Virus record (IMG/VR): IMGVR_UViG_3300025435_000098
Coordinates: 1 to 23,063 of that record
Direction: 5' to 3' (one strand)
DNA: 23,063 nucleotides
Origin: a virus
Under the pieces are notes generated by a model. That model was not told the DNA's origin, searched no databases, and saw nothing but the letters and a program-made list of their open reading frames with translations. Made by a program: the position numbers and the translations under genes. Positions 8,151-16,153 of this stretch are shown one piece after another. Within the stretch, counting starts at the first letter, position 1; every line of letters starts with the position of its first letter.

Positions 8151-9508
8151 TGGATCAGTCACTAATATACGCTGAAAGATATAAGAGCAATCCTCAAATG
8201 CTAGAGCAAGCGTTGCTCGGCCACAACCCACAGATCGACCCATTTACTGCGTTAAATGCGTTACAAAAAATTAAACAATCTGGGCAAATGCAGAATGCGC
8301 AAATGGCGCAGCAGGCTCCTGCAGCTCAAGCTCAGCCGTCGATTAAAGATAGCACCGTAGCCGCAATAAATCAAGAACGTGCAGAACCAGAAAACTACTT
8401 TGGAACTGGTGGTATTGTGGCTTTTGCTAAAGGGGGCGGAAGTAGTGAAGATAAAGATTTAGTAAATTTAAATGATGATGGTGATGATTCAGTTGAGTTT
8501 GGCGATAATAATTTAGGCGGAGATGGTAGCGGTGTACAGCAGTACAAAAACTACATAATGAATGCAAACGATACGCCAGATACCGAAGAACAAACTAGGG
8601 GTAAAGTAGCCAAAGAAATGGAAGAAGCTCAAAAAGTTATGGGCTTAGGCGATCCTTATGGGGACTATAGAAAAAGCATAGCTGAACAAGAAGCTGGCGC
8701 CCCTCAAGAATTGGAACAGGGTAAAGGTATCGCACTTCTTAAAGCTGCTGCGGCTATGTCTCAAGGTAATAATTTTGCTCGTGCTGCGGCTGGTGCAGCT
8801 GGTGAATTTGGCGGTGCTTATGGTGAAGCACTCAAGGCTGATCAAGCCTCTAAAGCCCACAGAAACGAAATGCGTTTCCATTTAGCCGACGCTGAGAGAA
8901 AAGAAAAATTAGGTCTTTATAGAGATGCAGCAGCTAGCGTAGCTGCAGGGCAGTCTGCCGCCTCTAAGAGTCATTTGTTTGATCTTCAGAAAACACAAGC
9001 ATTGGCTACATTGACTTTGAATCAAGCTAGGTTAGAAGCTGCGCAAAAGAAAGGTGCTGGGGCGGGTAGTGCAGGAGCTCAACAACTCGAAGCACTAACG
9101 CAAGATAACATAGCAAAAGGTATGAACCCAACAAAAGCTAGAGCTGCCGCAACAAGAGAAATATTAGGTATGCAGCAAAACAAATTTATTTCTACTACAT
9201 CAGGTTACATTGGTGGCGACCAAACAAAAGGTGATATTGAGAAAAATAAAGCAAATATAGCCAAAGCAGCGCAAGAAGAAACAGCAATTAAAGATGCTGA
9301 AGCTGAAGTTGAAAAATCAACTGGGTTTAAAAATCTTCCGTTACTTAAATTAAAAAGAACAGACCCAACAGCCGCCAATGCTGAAATAGCTAGAATTAGA
9401 ACCGAGGCTTATAGAAAACGAAACGTATCGCATAGACTGCCCAATGCAAGTACGGGGGGTGGCGGGGCTACTCCAGCACTACCTTCAGGTTATAACTTGG
9501 ATAAATAA
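8150..9508 (+). CDS. Helical internal virion-type protein (452 aa)
   Basis: A 452-residue protein. The N-terminus is Gln-rich and helical, followed by GGIVAFAKGGG at residues 87-97, an acidic linker (EDKDLVNLNDDGDDSVEFGD) and long Ala/Lys/Glu helices (HRNEMRFHLADAERKEKLG, AKAAQEETAIKDAEAEVEK). A GNNFARAAAGAAGEFGGAYG stretch near 200-220 could be membrane-active. Its position just before the giant last virion gene is that of T7 gene 15, but no sequence relationship to gp15 is claimed. It shares 1-nt start/stop overlaps with both neighbours. Function as an ejected internal protein is inferred. Confidence 0.7.
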   Translation: MDQSLIYAERYKSNPQMLEQALLGHNPQIDPFTALNALQKIKQSGQMQNAQMAQQAPAAQAQPSIKDSTVAAINQERAEPENYFGTGGIVAFAKGGGSSEDKDLVNLNDDGDDSVEFGDNNLGGDGSGVQQYKNYIMNANDTPDTEEQTRGKVAKEMEEAQKVMGLGDPYGDYRKSIAEQEAGAPQELEQGKGIALLKAAAAMSQGNNFARAAAGAAGEFGGAYGEALKADQASKAHRNEMRFHLADAERKEKLGLYRDAAASVAAGQSAASKSHLFDLQKTQALATLTLNQARLEAAQKKGAGAGSAGAQQLEALTQDNIAKGMNPTKARAAATREILGMQQNKFISTTSGYIGGDQTKGDIEKNKANIAKAAQEETAIKDAEAEVEKSTGFKNLPLLKLKRTDPTAANAEIARIRTEAYRKRNVSHRLPNASTGGGGATPALPSGYNLDK

Positions 9509-12500
9509 TGGCGATTCAAACAGCTACCAATCCAAACACAGGGGAAAAAGTAGCTCTAGTTGATGGTGAATGGCAGCCCGTACTCAAGACTGCTACTCAT
9601 TCTGAAACTGGGGCTAAAGCTTATTTGATTGGCGATAAATGGCTTGAAACTGAACCCCCTGCTAAAGCTGAAAAGAAAGAAGTACCCCAAGAAAAAATAC
9701 CGTCGATTGGCGAAGACTTAGTATCGTCCATAAAAAATATATTTACTGGTAAGCCCAGCGTTTTAGAAGGCCGCAATCTTGGTGCGCCACAAGTTGATCC
9801 TGAACTCAATCGACAAGCTATGCTGCAAAGCGGTAGCCCCGAGTCTGTTATGTTTACTCCGGGTAGAGAAAAGCAAAAAGTTGATCAGCAATTAGCCGAC
9901 TATAAAGCTAAGCAAGCCCAAGAAAAAGCTAGGAAGGATAAGCTAGCACAGGCAGCCCATGAAGAAAACTATGGCGTAACTGACTTTGCCAAAGATACTG
10001 GCTTAGATGTTGCCAAAGGTGTGGTCGATCTTGGTCAATCTTATGTTGGTCTTTTAGATTTAACAAGTGGCGGTGCTGCTGGTCGAGTGCTAGAAAAAGC
10101 AGGGTACGATCCAGAAAAAACAAATCAATTTTTAACTGGGTTCCAGTCGCTCACTAGAAAAAATGCGGATCAAAAAGTTAAAGACGCAGTCGGCTTCGTT
10201 GATACCCTAAAGGCCCTTGCTGTTAATCCTACTTCTTTAATAGGCGGTATTGCAGAATCTTTGCCCGGTACTGTTCTTGCTGGTGCTACAGGGGGTAGAT
10301 TTGTTCGTTTCCTAGTGGGTAAAGCAGCGACTGAGGCTACTGCATTAGGACTAGAGGGCAAGGCAGCTCAAGACTTTATTACCAATAAAATTAAAGACCA
10401 AACTGTAAAAATTGCAACAGTGTCTGGCGCAGGTGAAGGCGCTCAATCTACGGGTCAAATTGCTGAGCAAGCTCGTGCTCAAGGTAGAGACTGGAATGAA
10501 TATGTTTTACCTGCATTAGGCGCAGGATTTGGTACTGTTGCAATAGCGGCACTATCGGGTGGCGTAGCAAAAAAACTTGGGATTGGTGATGTAGAAACTA
10601 ACATTGCTGCAAGATCTGCAGGTATTTCAAACATTGGTACGGGTGAGGGGCCGTTCTTAATTAAAGCATTAAAAGAAGCAGCTAGTGAAGGCTTGCTCCA
10701 AGAGATGCCCCAGTCGGCGCAAGAACAAATATTTACCAATCTTGCAACGGGTAAGCCGTGGGACGAAGGTGTTGGGCAGCAAGCAGCTCAAGGTTTAGTT
10801 ACGGGTATGGCTATGGCGGGTGGCCACGCCACTACTGTGCAGTTACTACAAAGTACCGCAAAAGCATTTAAGCCTGAAGAGCAGCCCAATGCAGAAGATA
10901 TTGCTCGAAGCAAAGGGTTTTTAGTACCTGAAAGAACACCACAAGAACAACAACAAGTTCAACAAGAACAACAGGCAAACGCCCCAGCCCCCGCTGCCCC
11001 ACCAGTGCCACCTCCTGCAGATCAGACAGTACCCACAGCACCTGGAATACCGCCGCTTCAAACAAGCACAGCAGAAACTGAGCCGACTACGACAGAAGAA
11101 GACAATAAAAAAATAGAAGAGTTTGCAAAGCAGTACGTATACGCAGGTGTGTCTGAAGATAGCGCACTGAAAATGGCTAAGAAGAAATTAGATAGAGAGA
11201 AAGAAAAGGAAAAGGAAGAACAAAATGTTGGAACACCTGTCACTACGCCAAGTGGAGTTAGCCCTGCAATACCTAGCCAGCCCAGTGCCGGAACTACCAC
11301 CGGAGAACTTGGAGGAACTCAACCAACTAGAGTGGTTCATCCTGCAACGGATGTTGGACAGCCTAATGTTGGAGAAGCAGAACAACCCCCTGCAGTAGAG
11401 ACAGAAGAACAAATTACTGATATACCCAAACAAGTTCAACGCTACGAAGAACCCGGAGTTGGTAGGGCTACAACAGATAAACCGCATGGTATATACACTA
11501 CACCAGCAAACGTAGAATCGCCCCACAAAGACTTAGGTGGAGATCAGCATTTTTGGGACGTAAACCCTAAAGCAAATGTATTAGATGTAACACCATTTGG
11601 GGGGCCAGATGTTGCTATGCGAAAAAATGCTGTAAACGCCGGAGCAGGTGTAGCCGCAGCAAAATCACTTTTAGGCGCTGATACTTTTAATAAATTAAAA
11701 AAATTAAATAAAGAAGATTTAATAGCCGTAGCAAAAAATTATTTTCCAAATGTAGACTTTAGTAAATACTACGATGCACAAGAAGTAATGGAAGCTCTTG
11801 GCGCGCAATTAGCTAAAAAAGAAGGCTATGATGCTATTTGGCAAAAAGACCAAGACCCTGCGTTTAGCGAATTTGTTGGGCTAACCAACAATGCAATGAC
11901 GCCTAGTAAAACTAAGCAAACAGAAGCAATAAACCCAGAAACTGGAGAAATTACAAGTGGCACTGAAACCCCTCAAGCCCAGCAAGCAACGCAAGAAGGA
12001 CAAGAAACACCAACTACCAGAGCCGAACAGCCAGTAAGCCAGCCGCCCAGTGCAACTCCAACAAGTGATACAGCTAAAACTGAGCCGACTGCAATGGGTG
12101 GAAGACCCGGCAGAGGCAAGCCAAATATTCAATTTAACTACGCAAAAAATACGGTACAAGCCCTTGGTGTTGTTGCTAAAACAGGTAACGCATTTCAAAG
12201 ATTATTAGCTAGAAAATTGATGGGGTTTGTGGGTGGAGTTACATTTAACCCAGTCATAGAAGGCGAGCCACTGCCAGCAGCCTTATTGCCCCATGCAGAT
12301 ATGTGGAGCACCGCAAGGGCTTTGTACGTACGAGACCCAGCCACAGGTAAACGTCATATCTTTGTGCGGTCTAGCGGTAACAACCAAGGTATCAATAATA
12401 TTGACGTGCTTCACGAAGCACTACATGCAGCTACGATGCAGAAAATGTATCTTGGCTTTAAATCTTTGGGTGAAGGGTTTGATGTAGACTCAAAATTAGC

Positions 12501-15500
12501 TAAGCTAATGACCGACATCCAAGACTTGATGAAACGTGCTGAAGCTCAGTACGAAAAAGACAAAGCTGCAGGTAAATTACATTCAGGCATTACAGGTCGT
12601 ATTGATTCTGTAAAGGACATATTTACAAACCCGTATGAGTTTTTAGCCTACGGAATGTCTGATGAAAATGTACAAGACTTTTTGCACCGTGTAGAAGGTA
12701 TCCGTACTAACGAATCTGGTTTTAGTAGTTTTGTTAAATCCATCATGAATGTGTTTGGGTTTGGTAAGCAATATTACAATGGTTTCTCTGACCTTATTGA
12801 TATTACTGGCGGCGTGCTAGAGTCAGATAAAACTTCTAAACAAGTCGCTGCTGAACGCAAGGAAATAAATAAAGCTAGACTAGCTAATGTAATAAGACAA
12901 AGAAATGGAGTCGGCGCAGCTCCTACAGCAGCAGCTACGTCAATACAGCCAAGCGGTAAGCAAGCTGTTAAAGACATGACCACCAGAACTAATCAGGGTC
13001 TTAAAGCAGTTGCAGATAGCCGAGCAGGTAATGATCTAGGTAAAGCAGTTTCTTATATGCAAATGCTTAGAGACCCACGAGAAATTTGGTCTGAGGCTAA
13101 GTTGCTATGGGGTAGTATGACTGCGGATGCTAGGGAAATTTATAGTCACGCTTTGGATCGTGAAGGCATAGCTGAACAATTCGGGGATCGTATCCCTGCG
13201 CTAATAGATATCAACAAAGCCGCCCAAAAGATGACGGGTCAAACACAAAATTTATTGCGCGGTGCGGCCAATATGTCAGATGAAATTGTGCGTTTTCAGC
13301 GTGCGCATCCAAAGTTTGTTGACCAGTTTGAAGACTTGCGGAATCTATCAACATATGTTGAGTATGATCCATCTCTGCCAGTCATAAAAGACCATAACAA
13401 AGAAATTGATAACTTATACAATACATTGCCAGAGCAAGGTAAAAAATTGTATGTAAGCCTAAAAAATTATTATTCCCATTTAAACGATTTCCAAAACGAA
13501 ATTCTTGAAGAACAACTAGATGCTTTAGATTTACCGGAAGAAGAACGCAAAAAACTAATGAAAGGTTTGCGTGAAACTATACAAAAAGAAAACAAAATAG
13601 AACCGTACTTTCAATTGGATCGTCAAGGTGACTATGTTTTAGAGTATGGTAGAGGTAAAAGCAGAGTAGCATTGCGCTTTGATACGCAAATAGAGCGCGA
13701 CCGCGCCAAAAATAATTACTTAAAAACGCAGAATGAAACAGAAAAAGAATTACGGGATAGAGATGCGTTAAAAACATCACACGATAAGGGTGGTTTAAAA
13801 CTTCGTGCGCAAATAGAAGGTGTAAGTAAAATTCTAAAAACTGCGTATGAAGCAATTGACTCGGCTGATATGAAAGATCCCAGAGCTAAAACAGCAATGA
13901 AGGATGAAATATACCAAGCCGTTTTGACATCAATGCCCGAAGCTAGTATTCGTAAGATGTTTATACACCGTAAAGGCACACCCGGATTTACCTCCAATAT
14001 CTTGCGTACTGTAAACAATACTGGAGTTAGGTTCTCAACTCAACTCGCTCGGCTAAAGTACTCCCCAGAAATGCGTAGGGGCTTAGAAGCTGCTCAGCGT
14101 GCGCTTGAGGGTCAAGAAGATTTAACGCCTATTGTTAAACGCATGACTGAGTTTGTTAATGAATCTATTCAACCGACGCAGAAAACAGATGCTACAAATG
14201 CTTGGGATAAAGTTGCTGGAGGTATTGCTAAATTAGCGTTCTTAAGATATCTAACAAGCTGGTCTTCTGCGTTGATGCAACCTATGGATATTTTCCTCAA
14301 AGGGTGGCCTATTCTTGCATCACATGGGGCTGCTAAAGGCACTGCAACATTGTTAAAAAACTTAGCGCTATTAAATCAATACGGCGTAGTAGAAACAATG
14401 CCCGATGGAAGCACAAGATATCATGCGCCCAGCATTGAATTTGCTAAAGGGTTAAGCCCCATGAAACGCAGAGCTGTTCGTGAAATGAAAGAACGTGGTG
14501 TCACTACCAATACTTTAGAAAACGAAGTCTACAGTCAAGCTAAAAAACCATATTCTAAAGTAAGTAGTAAAGCCGTCCAAACAGCAAAAGATGTTGCAGG
14601 TACTTTGATACTCGGTGGGTTGATGCACCACATGGAAAGATTGTCCCGTGAAGTTATTTATTTATCTTCATTTGAAATGGCTATGGACGGTAAACCACTT
14701 ACCGAAGAAAATTATCAAGCTGCAGCCGACCAAGCAACAAGAGATACTAACGAAGCATTTGGTAATTACGATCCAGATAACAAACCAATGATTATGCGTG
14801 GTGGTACAGGAAAAATTGTAACCATGTATAAGTTTTTCCCGTTGATTACAACTAAACTTTTAATAACCAATTTCTTTAAAATGTTGCCTCTCTTTAAGGA
14901 AGGTAAAAAACAAGCTGCTATTAAATTCTTTGGTGTAATGGGCACTCACTTGCTTCTCGGTGGTGTGGTAGCGTTGCCAGCGTTTAGTTTGGTTATGAGT
15001 ATGCTCGGTTTAGCGTGGAAAAAATGGGGTCAAGACCCTGATGCACCCGAAGATATGAAGAGTCTTGATTACGAGACATGGTGGCGCACCGAGTATTTAC
15101 CGGAAATGTTGGGCAATATGGGCCTTAATGAATTAAGCCGACTGGTTGAAACTGGGGTGCTTAATAGAATTACTGGTCTCGACGTATCTAGTCGGCTATC
15201 TTTAAACGATATGTGGTTCCGTGATCCTGCACCGGGCCATACAATTAAGGAATCTATTGCTAACATAGGGCTATTACTTGGGGGCCCTGCAGCTAATATG
15301 GCTCTGTCTGCTATGCAAGGTATACAGCTGTTAGCCGACGGCGACTACGAACAAGGTATTGAAAAACTTGTACCCGGATCCATAGGAAACCTTATAGCTG
15401 CGCACAGATACGCAAAAGAAGGATACCAGGATTACCAAGGCGCACAAATGGTTGAGGCTAAAAATGTGCCAACCAAAGAGATAATCGGCAAAGCAATAGG

Positions 15501-15891
15501 CTATGCTCCCGCTGCGATTGCAGATACACAAACAAAAGCATTTAAAGAAGCTGCCGTAACTAAACAAATCCTTACAGAAAAAGCTAGCATACAGAAAAAA
15601 CTTATTGACGCATTTCGTAAAGCAAATGATCCCGCTTTATCCCCCGAAAAACAAGAACGCTTTGATCAAATATTCATTGGTATGATAGATAAAATGGCGG
15701 ATTTCAACGTAAAGCATCCTGAAAATGCGTTTGATGACGAAGAAGTTCAGAAAGCAATAGATGCTTCTTACGAAAAACGGGGTATTGCTGAAACGTTTGG
15801 TGGCGTTAATTTAACTGAAAAGACAGCACGTATTGGGCTACCTGTTGCAGAGCACAACGTAGAGACTTTGCAAAAAGCTTACGGCAAATAA
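9508..15891 (+). CDS. Giant polyvalent internal virion protein with ART-like and zincin domains
   Basis: A 2127-residue protein. Residues 1-50 hold two short repeats (ATNPNTGEKVALVDGEW and ATHSETGAKAYLIGDKW). Residues about 230-440 are Gly/Ala-rich and hydrophobic, with a PQSAQEQIFTNLATGKPWDEG stretch seen in ejected internal proteins. About 470-640 is disordered and Pro/Gln/Thr-rich. About 655-795 looks like an ADP-ribosyltransferase-type fold of polyvalent proteins (HGIYTT at 660, EGYDAIW at 772, EFVGLTNNAM at 788). A zinc metallopeptidase motif HEALH lies at 969-973, with E1044 in NPYEFLAYG as a possible third ligand. Helical regions follow, including LPD38-like sequence near 1580-1850 with a hydrophobic helix at about 1810-1838. 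It lies where T7 has gene 16, but no transglycosylase motif was seen. It probably enters the host with the DNA. Confidence 0.75.
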   Translation: MAIQTATNPNTGEKVALVDGEWQPVLKTATHSETGAKAYLIGDKWLETEPPAKAEKKEVPQEKIPSIGEDLVSSIKNIFTGKPSVLEGRNLGAPQVDPELNRQAMLQSGSPESVMFTPGREKQKVDQQLADYKAKQAQEKARKDKLAQAAHEENYGVTDFAKDTGLDVAKGVVDLGQSYVGLLDLTSGGAAGRVLEKAGYDPEKTNQFLTGFQSLTRKNADQKVKDAVGFVDTLKALAVNPTSLIGGIAESLPGTVLAGATGGRFVRFLVGKAATEATALGLEGKAAQDFITNKIKDQTVKIATVSGAGEGAQSTGQIAEQARAQGRDWNEYVLPALGAGFGTVAIAALSGGVAKKLGIGDVETNIAARSAGISNIGTGEGPFLIKALKEAASEGLLQEMPQSAQEQIFTNLATGKPWDEGVGQQAAQGLVTGMAMAGGHATTVQLLQSTAKAFKPEEQPNAEDIARSKGFLVPERTPQEQQQVQQEQQANAPAPAAPPVPPPADQTVPTAPGIPPLQTSTAETEPTTTEEDNKKIEEFAKQYVYAGVSEDSALKMAKKKLDREKEKEKEEQNVGTPVTTPSGVSPAIPSQPSAGTTTGELGGTQPTRVVHPATDVGQPNVGEAEQPPAVETEEQITDIPKQVQRYEEPGVGRATTDKPHGIYTTPANVESPHKDLGGDQHFWDVNPKANVLDVTPFGGPDVAMRKNAVNAGAGVAAAKSLLGADTFNKLKKLNKEDLIAVAKNYFPNVDFSKYYDAQEVMEALGAQLAKKEGYDAIWQKDQDPAFSEFVGLTNNAMTPSKTKQTEAINPETGEITSGTETPQAQQATQEGQETPTTRAEQPVSQPPSATPTSDTAKTEPTAMGGRPGRGKPNIQFNYAKNTVQALGVVAKTGNAFQRLLARKLMGFVGGVTFNPVIEGEPLPAALLPHADMWSTARALYVRDPATGKRHIFVRSSGNNQGINNIDVLHEALHAATMQKMYLGFKSLGEGFDVDSKLAKLMTDIQDLMKRAEAQYEKDKAAGKLHSGITGRIDSVKDIFTNPYEFLAYGMSDENVQDFLHRVEGIRTNESGFSSFVKSIMNVFGFGKQYYNGFSDLIDITGGVLESDKTSKQVAAERKEINKARLANVIRQRNGVGAAPTAAATSIQPSGKQAVKDMTTRTNQGLKAVADSRAGNDLGKAVSYMQMLRDPREIWSEAKLLWGSMTADAREIYSHALDREGIAEQFGDRIPALIDINKAAQKMTGQTQNLLRGAANMSDEIVRFQRAHPKFVDQFEDLRNLSTYVEYDPSLPVIKDHNKEIDNLYNTLPEQGKKLYVSLKNYYSHLNDFQNEILEEQLDALDLPEEERKKLMKGLRETIQKENKIEPYFQLDRQGDYVLEYGRGKSRVALRFDTQIERDRAKNNYLKTQNETEKELRDRDALKTSHDKGGLKLRAQIEGVSKILKTAYEAIDSADMKDPRAKTAMKDEIYQAVLTSMPEASIRKMFIHRKGTPGFTSNILRTVNNTGVRFSTQLARLKYSPEMRRGLEAAQRALEGQEDLTPIVKRMTEFVNESIQPTQKTDATNAWDKVAGGIAKLAFLRYLTSWSSALMQPMDIFLKGWPILASHGAAKGTATLLKNLALLNQYGVVETMPDGSTRYHAPSIEFAKGLSPMKRRAVREMKERGVTTNTLENEVYSQAKKPYSKVSSKAVQTAKDVAGTLILGGLMHHMERLSREVIYLSSFEMAMDGKPLTEENYQAAADQATRDTNEAFGNYDPDNKPMIMRGGTGKIVTMYKFFPLITTKLLITNFFKMLPLFKEGKKQAAIKFFGVMGTHLLLGGVVALPAFSLVMSMLGLAWKKWGQDPDAPEDMKSLDYETWWRTEYLPEMLGNMGLNELSRLVETGVLNRITGLDVSSRLSLNDMWFRDPAPGHTIKESIANIGLLLGGPAANMALSAMQGIQLLADGDYEQGIEKLVPGSIGNLIAAHRYAKEGYQDYQGAQMVEAKNVPTKEIIGKAIGYAPAAIADTQTKAFKEAAVTKQILTEKASIQKKLIDAFRKANDPALSPEKQERFDQIFIGMIDKMADFNVKHPENAFDDEEVQKAIDASYEKRGIAETFGGVNLTEKTARIGLPVAEHNVETLQKAYGK

Positions 15892-15915
15892 AAAAACCCC
15901 GCACACAGGCGGGGA
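15891..15915 (-). terminator. Intrinsic terminator for the leftward operon
   Basis: On the minus strand a 6-bp GC stem (CCCCGC at 15914-15909, GCGGGG at 15902-15897) with a 6-nt loop is followed by a T-run at 15896-15890. The plus strand has the same stem but no U-tract, only ATAAATT, so it should act mainly on leftward transcripts. It stands between the convergent stops of the giant virion gene and the 64-residue gene, and its T-run overlaps the TAA of the former. Confidence 0.85.
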
Positions 15916-15958
15916 TAAATTGCAAAGAAAGGAACTAACTTTCAGGGTGGATTGTATA

Positions 15959-16153
15959 TTAAACTCTCCAAATCCGCAACCCTTTTATGTTCTCTTCAAC
16001 GACACATTTGGATATCGTGTCGATTTTTAGCCGTTTTGTAACCACGTTTAATGCTTCCCGTGCCGCTTTGTGGTCGATACAGGGTACAAAAAAAGAAGTA
16101 CCTTTTCTAAACTTCTTCCAATTGATCTGGTAACTCACTGTCTCTATTTTCAT
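15959..16153 (-). CDS. Small conserved phage protein (64 aa)
   Basis: From ATG at 16153 the protein is 64 residues, starting MKIETVSYQINWKKFRKGTS and ending ENIKGLRIWRV. It is basic with alternating beta and helix character. I recall similar small proteins (INW..FR.GTSFF..C...LR.WR) next to replication genes in other phages, all of unknown function. It overlaps the 3' end of the primase-helicase gene by 47 nt. An in-frame ATG at 16192 would add 13 residues, but the added sequence looks unrelated to the conserved start. The ribosome site is weak for either choice. It is the last gene of the leftward operon, just before the terminator. Confidence 0.65.
   Translation of the reverse strand: MKIETVSYQINWKKFRKGTSFFVPCIDHKAAREALNVVTKRLKIDTISKCVVEENIKGLRIWRV

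Noticed and set aside
11058-12198. Minus-strand ORFs within the giant virion gene
   Set aside because: Low-complexity, Ser/Phe/Cys-rich translations that mirror the Glu/Lys/Gln/Thr-rich sense strand.
9508-15891. Lytic transglycosylase domain as in T7 gp16
   Set aside because: I found no convincing SLT-type catalytic glutamate motif; the recognisable enzyme motif is the HEALH zincin.
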